Origin: Prunus persica
Lineage: Eukaryota; Streptophyta; Magnoliopsida; Rosales; Rosaceae
Reading direction: 5' to 3'
NCBI RefSeq assembly: GCF_000346465.2
Contig: NC_034014.1
Location: forward strand, 9,484,505 to 9,548,504
Length of the DNA: 64,000 nucleotides
The notes under the pieces are model-generated. The model did not search any database and was not told the origin of the DNA. It saw nothing but the letters and a program-made list of their open reading frames with translations. Shown in pieces: positions 47,057 to 60,659 of this stretch (positions are counted from its first letter, which is position 1; each line of letters starts with the position of its first letter). Made by a program: the position numbers and the translations under genes.

Positions 47057-48455
47057 ATGGCTCAAGCTATGATGCGCTTAGGTGTGTTTTTGGTCATCCT
47101 CTTGATGCTTGTTGCGGCAGAGGCAGGAACTTCTCATCCAAAGCCTAAGAAAGTCCAGTGCAAGAACCAGGACTACCCTGATTGTTATTGCCTAGAGCTT
47201 ACATGTCCTAGTGCTTGCCCTGAGCAATGTGAAGTTGACTGCGTCACATGCAGTCCTGTTTGCAGTAAGTTCACAAAACCTATTGTTTATGCAATTTATT
47301 AGAATGTGATTTCCACTAATCTCCTTCTTTTTCCTACAGTAATACGATTATACGACTATACTAGTTGAACATCCTTTACAGTTAATGTGTTAATTGTATA
47401 AAAATTATCAATTGCTACATCCTATTAAGCTAGAGTTGTCTAAACATATCTAGCCAAGCTTTTATATTTATTTATTTTGTGTACAATTTATTTATTTATT
47501 GTGTGCACAAGTAGTTTATAATGATTTTTGTGAAATTACTCTTTTGTCATAATGATTTAAATCATAACTCTGGAAGAAATAATTAGAATGGATTTTGATA
47601 AATCTGGGTTTATAGTAAACTTAGTCACATAATGAACTGATAATTACACACCACTAATATATGTGAGAATATAATATTGCAGACTGCAACAAGCCAGGGG
47701 CTGTGTGTCAAGACCCCAGATTCATTGGTGGTGATGGAATAACCTTCTACTTCCATGGCAAGAAAGACCAAGACTTCTGCATAGTTTCTGATTCAAATCT
47801 CCACATCAACGCCCACTTCATTGGCAAGAGAAACCAAAACATGAAGAGGGACTTCACTTGGGTGCAGTCTCTAGGGATCCTCTTTGGAAACCACAAACTC
47901 TTCATCGGTGCCAAAACCACGTCAACTTGGGATGACTCCAATGACCGTCTCTCCTTATCCATAGACGGCGAACCCATAAACCTCCCGGACAGCGAAGGTG
48001 CTAACTGGCAATCAATCTTATCACCAGGAGCACTCAGCATCACAAGGACGAAAAACACAAATTCGATAGAAATTGAAGCTGAAGGGAACTTCAAGATCAA
48101 AGCAGTGGTGGTGCCTATAACAGAAAAGGACTCCATGATCCATAAATATGGGGTTACGCAAGAGGATTGCTTTGCTCATCTTGACTTGAGCTTCAAGTTT
48201 TATGCCCTAAGTGGGGAAGTGAATGGTGTTTTGGGCCAAACATATGCAAGCAACTACGTGAGTAGGGTTAAGATGGGTGTGGTGATGCCTGTTTTGGGTG
48301 GGGACAAAGAATTTGCATCCTCTAGTATCTTTGCCTCTGATTGTGCGGTTTCACGGTTTAGTGGGGAATTTGTTAAGAACAACTCTTCAGACAGCTTCGA
48401 GTATATGAATTGTGCTAGTGGGACGGATGGCCGTGGAGTTGTTTGTAAGAGGTGA
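47057..48455 (+). CDS. Root-cap family secreted protein, copy 2 (two exons)
   Basis: Exon 1 is 47057-47264, the intron 47265-47682 (GTAAGT to TTGCAG) and exon 2 47683-48455, giving 326 residues as in copy 1. The signal peptide (1-23), Cys-rich segment (35-71) and Root_cap domain (PF06830) are intact. Differences from copy 1 are Lys32 for Ile, Gln38 for Lys, Lys218 for Thr and Ser296 for Thr; all are outside the conserved Cys. The intron is 258 bp longer: an extra block at about 47388-47633 lies between ATG repeats and could be an insertion here or a deletion in copy 1. Promoter and polyadenylation sequences are almost identical to copy 1, so both genes are probably expressed alike. Confidence 0.93.
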
Positions 48456-48488
48456 TTGAATATCTCTTGGAGTACTATTGATATATGT

Positions 48489-48501
48489 AATAAATAATAA
48501 A
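48489..48501 (+). terminator. Polyadenylation signals of root-cap gene 2
   Basis: AATAAA at 48489-48494 and 48496-48501, as in copy 1. Confidence 0.65.
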
Positions 48502-49370
48502 GGCCAGGACTCGTGAGACGGGTATGTCTGGCTCTAGCAGTTTCAATTGATATTGGTGTAATATTGGTCTTGTATTGTTGATTTTTTTAAACTCAAATTG
48601 TTATTACGTGCGAAATTATTAGCATAATTTTTTATGTTCTTCTTAACACAAATAAAAGAAATATAAGTATATTCTTCTTAATGGCGGATCCAAATTTGGA
48701 ACCTCTACTTGAATGTTCTCTATCATGATCTGCTTGACTTTTGTTGTTTACGTGTCACCTAATTTAAATTTCATCCCAAACCAAACAATTGGGTTGACCC
48801 ATTAGGTTTTATAAAGAAAAACCGAAATGGTTCACATCAAACTACATATCTTCATCACTCAATTTAATTTTCCTTCAATCTCTCACCATAACCACAAGAT
48901 ATTCCTACTCTATTCCAAGATCAAAATATGATGGGTGTACAAGAAAGCATATGAAAATCAAATCTGAGACTAAAATTCATCTATCTGATTGATGGATCAT
49001 AAAACAATTCATAGTTCGAGTAGTTATTAAGAATAGGAAGGGATAACCGAATTGAGTTCATGGATTAAACTAGGTCAGGTTACAAACAATAATTTATTTT
49101 TCTATTCAACACTCATTCAAAAGGGGCAGTGTACGAGAAATCAAATAATACATAAATGATAGAAGCCTCGAACATTCGGAAAATGCTATAAGGTGTTTGA
49201 AAGTGGTTGAAGTAGTTGAATAGGAGGATCACTATGACTATAGCCCTTGGTAAATTTACCAAAGACGAAAATAATTTATTTGATATTATGGATGACTGGT
49301 TACGGAGGGACTGTTTTGTTTTTGTAGGTTGGTCTAGCCTATTGCTCCCATTAGTCAAAATTGAGGGTTG
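48502..49370. other. 3' flank of root-cap gene 2, no gene seen
   Basis: Colinear with 3650-4520. AT-rich, without a recognised feature. Confidence 0.7.
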
Positions 49371-49813
49371 TTAGGTTCAATGGTTCTTGAATTTTGACAC
49401 GATTTCTATTTTGATCCCTCAATTTCCAAAATCGTTCTCATGGTCCGTCAATTTTGTTAACTTTTTCTGTTAAATTTGAGCATGTACATGGCACATGGTG
49501 TACTATTGAGGGTCAAAATCGGAAATTAGTTCACTCCTCGGGTAAATTAAAAATATTCAGATGGTGAAAGGAATATTCAGAAGGTTTTTAGTTTTTATTT
49601 TTATTTGTTGGGAGAAAGGAATATTCATATGGTGGAAATTAAAAATAATACAAAAAGACCATTTTACCCCTGTATTTAGTGAAAAAGATAACAAAATTGA
49701 TGGCATGACCATTTGTTCTAACAAAACTGAAGTTGAATGACCACGGGAAAGATTTTGAAAATTAAGGGACCAAAATACAAATCAGGTCAAAGTTCAAGGA
49801 CTATTAGACCTAA
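49371..49813. mobile_element. Long-TIR MITE, type 1 (copy in A3)
   Basis: Equivalent of 4521-4977 with the same TTAGGTTC and GACCTAA ends. Confidence 0.72.
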
Positions 49814-50114
49814 GATCCCGAAACCTAATAAAGGTCATAAGCAATCTTTAGTGGTTTCCCACAGAATAAGCAAATATAATTTTCAGTGCATTTCTTTTTG
49901 GACAAATAGGGCTTGGTTCTTTGGGAAAAAAAAAAGGGGGCTTGGTTCATGGTCTCTCCTTTCCATTTTTATTTATTTAAGAATGACCAAGATTGGAGAT
50001 TTGGTTGTGTCTCAGTGCTTACCAACTCCAAATCCATGGTTGGATATATGATCATACCTTCCAATTTGTTATTGTAACGGAAAAATAGCTCACCAGAAAA
50101 CACTACTACAAAAA

Positions 50115-51660
50115 AGCAAAAGGACGACGGTATATCACCGTCGTGTATTCGGTTTTTCAATGGTCGTGGAATCCACCGTCATCTTTTCCCTCATAAACCA
50201 CGACGCTAAATCACCGTCGTTGTTAAAATATACAACGTCATCAACAAATACAAAATGACGTCATTGTACTGCAAAAAGATCTAAAAAAGCAATCGAGAAT
50301 GAGAATAGACGACCAACTTTCTAAAAAAACCGTCGTTAAAAAGGAAAAATATGACACATATTAACAGAACAAGGCCGCAAGATAGACATACAACGACGAA
50401 AATTAAAATAAGACGCCGTTAAATATCATTTTCACGACAATAAAAAATATGACGTCTTTAAATACATTAGAAGACGACGTTATTGATACCTACTACGTCT
50501 CCTATATAAAAACAGTCGTCGTAAAATAAATTTTTCACTTCGATTTTTCTATAAAAGATGACGTGGAAATAGTTGTCAGTGTCATTATTTACGACGTATG
50601 TATTTATAGAGTAGACGTTGAACAACGAAACAACGTCGGTTACAAATATATGAGAGTCGTATTACAAAATTTATACGTCCTATTTTCAGAAACAAACAAC
50701 GACGATAAATATTAGACGTTGTTAAATAAAACAATGTCGAAAACAAATAAAAACAGACGTGTTTAGTCTGCTAAAGTTCTAAAAAATAGTCGAGGATGAG
50801 AATAGACGACCAACTCAAACAAATCACTGTCGTTAAAAAGGAAAAAGATGACACATATTAAAAGAACAAGGCCGCAAGATAGACATACAACGACGACAAC
50901 TAAAACACTACGCCGTTAAATATAATTTTCACGACAAGAAAAAATATGACGTCTTTAAATACATGAGAAGACGACGTTATTGATATCTACTACGTCTCTT
51001 ATTTACAAACAACCGTCGTAAAATAAATTTTCCACTTCGATTTTTCTAAAAAAGATGACGTGGAAATAGTTGTCAGTGTCATTATTTACGACGTATGTAT
51101 TTCTATAGTTGACGTTGAAATGCGAAACAACGTCGGTGACATTTATATAGTCGACGTTGTATTTATATGTATTCATTACTCACGACGCACTTATTAATAT
51201 AGACGACGTTGAACTTCTAAACAACGTCGGTTCTAAATAAATAGGAGCCGTATTACAGAACATATAGACGGCGTTGATTATGATGAGAGCCGTATTACAA
51301 ATAACGTCGTTTAATTGATATTAGACGGCGGTTATAATGAATTACCGTCGGAATTCATTTCGTTCCTCTTCGTTTATAAAAGAACTTGCGACGTGGAAAA
51401 TGTATGATGACGTCGTATTTTTTAACGTTCAGATTATATATCTCATTTTTTAGACGTCGGTATTATGGGATTGGAGTCGTGTTATTTTGAATTACATGGC
51501 GGTTCTTAATCCTTCCCCGACATGATATCCTGAATAATTGCTTCACAATAGCGTCGTGGTTCTTCATTGTTACGTTGCTTTAAGACGTCGGTAAATATGC
51601 TGAATAACTGGTTCACAATAACGTCGTGTTTTATTTGAACAGACGTCGTTTTTTATGCAG
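50115..51660. repeat. Subterminal CGTCG-type repeats, left end of complete CACTA
   Basis: Dense ACGACG, CGTCGT, ACGTCGG motifs in both orientations. Two longer blocks near 50300-50560 and 50780-51100 are about 85 percent alike by eye, showing an internal duplication of about 480 bp. Confidence 0.8.
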
Positions 51661-51795
51661 AATATAATGATGTAATCTGGAACCAGTATTTTTTGCACTG
51701 ATTGTTTTGTGGCCAAAACCTGTATAATGAAAGTGAAGAAATCACATTACAATATATCACAAAATTAATGTCATACACTGCCAATTACATAAGCA

Positions 51796-53468
51796 TCATT
51801 CAATCCATATATCTTCACACCCATCTCGAATATTTTGACCACCTAACTCACCCACCAGTTCATCAAATGTGTCAACATTTGGCATCCCTCTAGTAAATGG
51901 CTCACACTCAATTATGACATCACCTAAGACTTCATCACCAATAACATCATTATATTCTCTATTAGGCATTGATAACACTACCGACCAACCACGATGCATC
52001 GGGTCGTCAACAAAAAATATTTGTTTGACTTGAGAAGCCAAAACAAATTGGTCATTCCTATGTCCAATTTTACTCAAATCTACAAGGGTAAATCCAAGTT
52101 CGTCGACTACAAGACCAGAACTATCTATCCAATCACACCTAAAGACTGGGATTGTAAACTTTTGGTAGTCAAGGTCCCAAATTTCTTGAATGACACCATA
52201 GAAACCCATATTTGAGAGAATTGAGTTTTTATCCTTGGCACTAGCAACTTGCATGGTATGTGCAAGTAAATAAACTCCACTATTTTGAGTTGTCCGCACA
52301 TCATCTTGTGCCTTGATATTGAATTTAATACCTTTAATAAGATAGCTCCTATATAATGGCACTGCCATGTTTGGACCAGCTGCTAGCAACCTTAAATTTT
52401 CTGATACGCCATGATTGTCTTCCTCAAGTTCACTTTGAACCTGCAAATTAATCATATCTTAATTCAATCTAACATAGAAATAAGAAGAAAATTAAAAGAG
52501 AAATATGTTATTCAACAACATATACCTTGAAGCGTAGCCATTGAATGAAAGTGCTATTGTGCTTATCCTGCAGCCACTTTGTTCTCTTTCTAAATTTTGG
52601 ATAAGCAGTCTTGATGTGGATCATATGTTGCCTACATGACACGAAAAATTCAAGCATTACGGTCCCAAATATATAAGATAAACATAAGAAATAATTTAAA
52701 ATGGAAACTTAAAGAATAAAACTCATACGTACTCGATATAAGGTAGGACTTCCTCCGTATTCTCCAAGACATATAGATGTACTTGATTCAACAGGTCCTG
52801 ATCAACTACGCTCACTATGCAACCTGATAATGGCTTTGAAACTCCCATCTTTTGGCTTGAAGGTACTCCAACTGTACTAACATCAGATAAATGCTGAGTA
52901 CAAAACTCTACCGCTTCTTCAGCTATATACCGCTCAGCAATGCAACCTTCGGGACGAGTACGATTCTGAACATACCCCTTCAGCACTTTCATATATCTTT
53001 CAAACGGATACATCCACCTAAGTTATACAACTTCACTAATGCCGATAACTTCGTGTACTTTCTACAACCAGGGTACACTGGTTGATCTCCATCCCCAATC
53101 ACATTGGCAAACTCATACGGATCGGAACCAAAATCACCAAAATCATTATCATCCATATCAATTTCTTCAGACGCAAAACTGTACCTACTATAGCCATCAT
53201 CTTCTTCAACATTTCTACTAGCATTAGTAGTTGCTTCCCAAGGTTCTCCGTGAAATGTCCAATTCTTATAGCTTTGGTCAATTCCATTAAAGTATACGTG
53301 ATCCCTTATAATTCCAACCCCAAACAACTTCAAATTAACACATTTAACACATAGACAACGGATATGTGTTGTAGTTAGAAGATTTTCTACAGCAAAGTTC
53401 AAAAATGCTTCCACCCCAAACTCATATGCCTTCGATCTTCTATCCGAGTGCATCCATGACTTATCCAT
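51796..53468 (-). pseudogene. CACTA tnp2-type transposase gene lacking its catalytic core
   Basis: Minus-strand exons: 53468 to about 53012 starts MDKSWMHSDRRSKAYEFGVE, the transposase-associated domain (PF13963), and ends YPGCRKYTKLSALVKLYNLG. At about 53012 the sequence jumps, out of frame, to WMYPFERYMKVLKGYVQNRT, a DUF4218 domain (PF13960), to donor 52733. Exon 52631-52526 reads HMIHIKTAYPKFRKRTKWLQ. Exon 52440-51796 carries DUF4216 (PF13952) with PVFRCDWIDSSGLVVDELGF and ends CEDIWIE, stop. The several hundred residues of the tnp2 catalytic domain (PF02992) normally between the first two parts are absent. The short seam at GGTGGATG suggests deletion through microhomology. Confidence 0.88.
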
Positions 53469-53479
53469 CTCCGACAATA

Positions 53480-55430
53480 TAACCTATTATCTATAATAAA
53501 GTGAAAATACAGGCAATGACAATCACTATAGCAGATTATAAAAAGATCTAATAGCAAGTAATACACAACAGAGACGACGGGTTTTAAACAAAAATAGACG
53601 TATTTGGCATATATAGACGACGAATTTTCAACAGACGTCGTCTAATATAAGTAATACAAACGACGGTTTATGAAAAAACCGTCGTGTATAAGTAATACAA
53701 CGACGGTTTTTTCATAAACCGTCGTGTAATCGTCGTCGTATGCCTAAAAAGGCGCCGTGTCTCAGTTTATTTTCAAGAACCCAAAACCCATTAAGAACAC
53801 AACATATATATGAAACCAAGCAAGAAACCAACATATACATGAAACCAAGCATGAAAACAATAAATCCATTCCCAATTCAACATAACATAGGGTGATTAAA
53901 AGATCCGACAAAATTAAATCCATTCCCAATTCAACATAACAGATAATGTAATCCATGAACCCATTAAACAGAAAATCCATGAACCCATACCTATAAGCAC
54001 ATTATTAACAGATCGCAAAGCATATACCTAAAACCCTTTAACAAAACAACCTAATATCATTCAATGAATTTACAAGGGGAAGATAGGGTTTGTACTTACA
54101 GGTTGGACGAGCTCACAGATTCGACGGAGCCTGGAGAGTGCAACTTTTAATTAGAGCAGAAGTGAGAGAGCGAAATGTTATGTTGCGCGAAATCTGAAAA
54201 TTTTAGGGTTCAGGGTTAGAAGTATAAGAATAAGAGCCAAATCTAAAAAATTTAGGTGGCGCGAAAATTTTTAGAGAGCGCGCTCTTTAAAACGTCGAAA
54301 GAAAAACCATGGTGAAAGTTCTACAAGAACCGACGTAAATGTAATATTCCACGACGGAAACACTGAACGTAACACCGTTTATTTTGATGCTTCATTTTTC
54401 GGATTAATTTTAAATTTATTTTGAATGTTTTGATATAAAGACGACTGAAAAACCACGTCGGGGTTAAGAAATTGAAGACGTTGTAAATTATAATAGACGA
54501 CTTACATATTAAAATGACGTCGTTTAAAGTATAAACCATGTCGGATATTTTACTGCACGACGTAACATATGTATTCCACGACTCAACCACCGTCGTTAAA
54601 AATTAATACCCTAAACCCTTAAAACTAAATTATATAATTTAAAATTTTAAGTTTATAAAAGGGTTTATGGTTTTACAGCCTAATATATACCCTATACGAC
54701 CCAAAAATTATACTTTAAAAATAAACCCCAATAAATAACAACCCTAATCTCTAAACCCTAGACTCTAAACCCTAAACCATAAAACTAGAAGTGATTTTAT
54801 GACTCATCAAAACAATTTTGTTTTGGATGGTCATTTTAAATTTTTGTTATTCAAAATGAATTTTTTCAAGGTTTAGGGGGAAGAAAATATATCAATGACT
54901 TCATAGGAGTTGACTTTGCATTTTTCTGATTTATTTTAAATTTATTTTGAATATTTTGATATAAAAATAATAAAATATTCTTATCACAACAACAAACCAC
55001 GTCGGTGTTAATAAATTGTAGACGTTGTAAATTGTAATAGACGACTAAGTTGTTAAAATGACATCGTTTAAATGAGAAACCATGGCGGATATTTAACTAT
55101 CCGACGTAAAATATATATTCCACGACTTAACCGCTGTCGTTACAAAGTACTACCCTGAACCCTTAAGAAATTGAAGACGTTGTAAACCATAAACGACTCA
55201 ATTGTTCAAAGAACGTCGTCTAAATATCCTTTTACGTCGGATTTGTTTAAAACGAAACAACAAAAAACGACGGTTTTTGACTTTATTAGGTCGTTGGAAA
55301 AGTATTACACGTCGGTTACGCAATTTGTATGTTTGTTTTTTTTTTTAATTTAAGAAAACCTCAACAAATTTTTACATTATATATTATAGACAAAATTTGT
55401 ACATTATACATAAATATCAAGTGTTCAATA
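53480..55430. other. CACTA interior between the two genes
   Basis: No conserved protein. It contains CGTCG-type repeats (about 53570-53760 and 54300-54600), a likely leader of the tnp2-type gene near 54060-54230, and degenerate telomere-like CCCTAAA runs at about 54600-54780. A repeated block is seen at about 54410-54600 and 54940-55150. Confidence 0.6.
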
Positions 55431-55436
55431 ATTCCC

Positions 55437-58400
55437 CTATTCCAGGTGAAGGCAAACAAACTCTGCCCATTCTTTCCGGACTTCATCAATTGCTTCTTGG
55501 GGGTATGGCGCTTCCTGTTTTCCCTTGGCATACTGCATAAACAATGACTATTAGGGTTTATAAATAAAAAGAAATTCAATCACAGACGACGATATTTTTC
55601 ATAACCGACGTAGTATATCTATTCAACGACGGTAATTTTACATGACTGTCGTTGATAATACAAAAAACGATGTAAAATGTATGAAGGTAATTTCTTCTTA
55701 CCTTCTTCTCAAATGCCAAGGAAGGATCCATGATGATGTCCCTCATGAAGCGCATCACATAATACCCGCATTCGACACTGCTGGGTTGCTTTGGTGTGCC
55801 TGACAGAGTTTTCCAAATTACGGCTTTACGGCCCGATCTGGCTATGTGAGAATTATATATTTTTATAGCACTGTTCACGATGTTTTTGGCCTCTTCATCG
55901 ACCACACGATTTCCGGGCAGAGGATCCAGAAAATAGACGGTTTCCCTCTTTGCTCTCACAATCAGCAAGATCCAATGACGGCTGCACAAAATTAATATAA
56001 AAACGACGGTTATTTACAAAAACGACGTATTATAATATTTCACACGTCGAAATAAAGTAGCAATCGACGACATTATATATTTATCACGACGATAAATAAC
56101 TACCGACGTGGTTAGTAGTTTCAAACGACTCAATAAAATAAAACACCGACGTGGTTAGTTTATACGCTGTCATTTATTGAAAATCATAAAAATAAAATCA
56201 TGTTAAGGAGACTAACCCTTGATTGTAAAGCATCATGAAAATCTGTTCACCATCAGTCTTCTGAAGTCGAGCTGCTACCAGTCGTGATCTGTCAGCTATT
56301 GTCCCAGAGTTGGCACTAACTGTAGCAGGGTCGATAAAGCCAACCATGCTGCACATATTTGCTTGTTTCAAAAGATCATGTAAGTACCTAAATATATAAA
56401 ATAATATAAACAAGTCAGCACAAAAAAACACACGACGGTTATGTATAACAAAACGACGTATTATAAAATTTCACACGACATACTGAAATAGACAACGACG
56501 TTATAATATATTTATCACGACGGTACATACTAACGACGTGGTTAGTTAGTTAAGACGACGCAGTAAATAAACCAACGACGTATTATTTTAGAATGACAAA
56601 CCTCATATATACAGCAATGACAGTAGCTCCTATCTATTCCATGCCTGCAAATTGTGTAATATCTTCAGGCAGGACGAAGGTATCGCGTTCTAGACCAAAC
56701 ACCTCCTTATCAATTGTAAAGTTCAGGGTCTTATCCTAAGGCACGAGTGTCGTTTTCACATAACGACAAAGGGATTTTAAAGAAGATGACGCCTCCATAT
56801 TTGAATAATCAACAACTTTAATAACCTGTTTAAAGAAATAAAAAAAATGACGTGGTAATTCAATAAAAACGACGGTTTAAGGAATAAAACGTCGTCTGAA
56901 AAGAATTTAAATGACGGTGAAAAAACCGTCGTGGTGAATAATTTATTACGTCTTAGAAAAAAATTCCGCTGTCTAAGTTGTAAACAAACGACGGTTTAAA
57001 GAAAAATATCGACGTTTGAAATTTTGAAAAACAAATAAAAAAGGCAAAGTTATATAAACATACCTGGTCGTCATGCTTTTCTTCATCTTCTTTCTCCTTT
57101 TCATCTTGTTTTTCTTCTTTCTTCTCTTCATCTATTACGTCGGGAATGACTAACCCCGTCGTCTAAAAACCACAAAGTTTTAAAAATAACGACGTTTAAT
57201 GGCGTGTAAAACAAGTAAACTAAATACGACGTGGTATTGAAATACAAACGACGGTTTATTTTTAAAATCGTCGTGGTATGTATTTCAAACGACGGTTTTA
57301 TTAATAATAACGACGTCTAATAGTTTTTAAAAAAACAGAGAATTCAAAGTTCAGATATGTTACCTTTTCTTCCTGATGTTTCCCATTTTTGACAGTATCA
57401 TCCTCAAAATGTAGGGATCTCACATCACCTCCAGAGCAGCTTGCTTTGTCAGACATTGGATTTTTGGGACTTTGGCTAATTCTTGGTTTAAGCATGCTTG
57501 GATCAAAATTGGGAATTAATTGGGAAAGCTGACTCAGGAAATGCTCCCTCTCAGCCTCTACCAATTGTTTGGTTCTAGCCTCCATCCTTAAAGCCTCTTC
57601 CCTTGCCTTAGCTTCCATCTTTTTATTCTCTTCTTGAAGGAGAACTCTTAAACTGTCCTTTAAACGGTCATCAAAGCTCATCCTCTGTGGTTTGGGTAAA
57701 TTGAAATATTGCCTTGGGGAAATCCCAGCACCTACACCTCTCACTCTGCCTGGATGCTCGGGGCCCAAAGCCATGGTCAGCACATCATTGCTGCCAGATA
57801 CACTGACTTTGCCTTCCGAGACTTGTTTTTGCAATTCATCCTAAAACAAAGATATATAAAAAAGTAAGAACAAAAAACACACGACGGTTATTTATATACA
57901 AACGACGTATTATATAATTTCAGACGACGCAATAACATATAAATTGACGTTATTATAATTTATCACGACGGTAGTTATACCGACGTGGTTAGTTTTTTAA
58001 AACGACGAAATGAATAAACCACCGACGTCTTATGCTTTATTTACAGATAACAGAGGGATGATTCAATATTCACACCTTTAACGACCTTGTTTAAAATATT
58101 TCGACGTAGTAATTTAATACAAACGACGTGAAAATGAACCACCGACATCTTATGCTATAATTACAGAAAACAGAGTAGTGATTCCTGATTTAGACCTTTA
58201 ACGACGTTTTTTAAAAAATTTCGACGTGGTAATATCATTCACACGACGCAAAATATAACATAAGATGTAATAAGAATTATTCACAGTTTAATAAAAATTT
58301 AAAACAGAGTGAGCTTACAATTAATTTTGCTTTCTCTGCCACCTTTGGATCCGGGATGTTACCATGTTTGTCCTGTCTAGCTCTCTTCCATAAGGTAGAT

Positions 58401-59143
58401 CGATCAATTTCTACCCCAGGCATGGTTTCCTCCAATTGATCCTCCAAACCAGCATATCTTTTTCGAGACAATCGATGATTGTACTCAAGTTTCTCCCTAA
58501 TCTGTGCATGTTGAGAATGCACAGACTCAAAATCTTTGGATAACCTTGAAGCTACAAAGGCATCCCATTGTGCTTTCTCTATGAATTTATATGTTTCAGG
58601 GGGTTGGCTTAATCTCTCCCTGTCATTGGTGTATGGAAGGATATAATACCTCGTTAGTGTAGACTTGAAATCCTTCCATTTCTTGGCAGCAGAAGCTAAC
58701 ACAGAGTTCTTGCCCCCTTGACCTACCACAAAAGCAATGTCAACTGCTTCCCAAATCTGCTCATTTATATCCTTGGGGATTTGAGCCCATTTCTTGTCCA
58801 CAAGTGGAACTCTGGAGCGTGCCAACACACCAATGTAGGACTGCATCTCACTATGTGCTTGGCCAATTCCTTTCCCCCTTTTATTGTACTCAACAATTGG
58901 CCTGAGTTTCTGAAGTTTTCTCTTCACAACACGAGGCATTGTGCTCATACCTTGACCAGACTTTGAATCATCAGAGATTGTTGTCGTGCTGGTTGGTTCT
59001 GTCTCAGCAGATGATGAAGCAAACTTCATCTTCTTTGAAGACTTCATCTTCTTCGAAGACTTCTCTTTAGGAGTTACCATTCCAAGCTCCTTACCTCCAT
59101 TTTTCTTGGAGCCAGAGTCCTTACTTTGGTCTTGAGAAACCAT
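55437..59143 (-). pseudogene. CACTA PF03004-Ulp1 protease gene, seven exons, two nonsense codons
   Basis: A frame-consistent minus-strand model is 59143-58319, 57840-57364, 57162-57064, 56825-56602, 56387-56217, 55981-55702 and 55532-55437, all with GT-AG borders (724 codons with stop). Exon 1 is the PF03004 (Ptta/En/Spm) domain; exon 2 continues it (DELQKQVSEGKVSVSGSNDV, EHPGRVRGVGAGISPRQYFN) with a charged coiled coil; exon 3 is an acidic Glu/Lys linker. Exons 4-7 form a C48/Ulp1-like peptidase with His in GRHWILLIV, Asp in YFLDPLPGN, Gln in TPKQPSS and Cys in VECGYYVMRFM. Exon 4 has in-frame TAG codons at 56736-56738 and 56634-56636, so the full product is not made here. Ulp1-like domains are common CACTA passengers of unclear role. 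Confidence 0.87.
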
Positions 59144-60052
59144 TTTTACAGACAAAACTGCAAGTGAAAATATTTCAGGAAAAGATTAAGAACACAAACG
59201 ACGGTTATTAATAAAATACGACGTATGATATGATTTTAAACGACACAATGAAATAATCTCTGACGTAATAAATGTTTAAAACCAAGGTAATTAAACAACG
59301 ACGAAATAATATAAAATAAGACGTAATAATAACTTATTACGTCGATATTTACCGGACGACGTGATAATTAACTATAAACGATGAAATATTTATATAACGT
59401 CGTGGTATTGATGTTCACACGACGTCAATAGTAATATACCGTCGTCTATATAAGGATCCAAAACCCTTCTTTCTTTCTCTGTGAATGTTTGATTGCAGAT
59501 TTGATTTTTCTGAACCATGGTTTTTGTTTTCTAATTTGATAAAATACAAGGCCAAGAAAGAAAGTTTTGGAATCTTATATAGATGACGGTATTTTAATAT
59601 GACGTCGTGGTATTAACATTCACACGACGTAAAACAATAAGATACTGTCGTCTATATTAGATACCAACCCTACTTTCTTTTTCTTTATATTTTATCAAAT
59701 TAGGAAAAAACAAAAACCATTGTTCAGAGAAATCAAACCTGCAATTAAACAAGCAAATAAAAAAAGACTATAATTTTAAAAACAACTTTGTCAATTTTCA
59801 GACGACGCTAGAACGACTGACGAACCGTCGTGGTCTACCTATTTAACCACGTAAATAAGAAGCTACCGTCGTCTTATTTAGTTGAGGTAGTTGTCTTCAA
59901 AGTTGGAAACTTTCCCTCTTTGTCTGTATATTTTATCGAACTTGGAAAGAAGTAAAATGATTTTGGCCAGAAAAAAGGTAAAAAGATTTTTCAAACAAAA
60001 AACGTATGAGCATGCAAAACAGCAACCAAAATAGTGAAAATGAAAGCTTACC

Positions 60053-60240
60053 TTTTGCGTGCAATGAAAGCAAGAGGAAGACGATGTTTAAGTTCAGAGA
60101 CGACGAAGAAGACGAGAGGAAGACGATGAGATACTTTGACAGTGCTCTGACAAGGAAAAAAGTCAAAAAGTTTTCTCTGGGAGATTGAAATTTTTAATCG
60201 GGTTTGGAAACAGTGCATGTGTAAGTCAGGTAGACGAAAA
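60053..60240 (-). other. Probable 5' UTR exon region of the PF03004-Ulp1 gene
   Basis: Reverse of 15170-15344 in the truncated element. The donor GTAAGC directly follows ACGCAAAAG at about 60052-60060 on the minus strand. The exact exon start is not determined. Confidence 0.45.
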
Positions 60241-60659
60241 GTTGCTTACATATAAAACCATTTCAAAAAAATAATACGGCGGTTACATATAACTACGACG
60301 TATAAATTACAAAATACGACGGTACATTTAACTTCGGACGTGGTAAATAAATACGACAGTAGTGTTGTAGGTACCGTCGTAGTAAACTCAAAAATTAAAG
60401 TACATAAGTAATAACTCGCGTCATGGTAGATTATTTAACACGTCGTTTTTATTAATGTACCGACGTGGATTTCTGTAATATACGTCGGTCATACCGACGT
60501 TGATTTACAATTTAAATGGCAGTTTTTTTTGTAAGGACCGCCGTTGGTTTTAAAAATGTATTCTATAAATTTGCTTTCATTCATTTTCGGTTTACATTTA
60601 GGGTTCCAAGTTCTTCCTCTCTCAGAGACACTGTCTCTCACATCTCGAAGACAATAATT

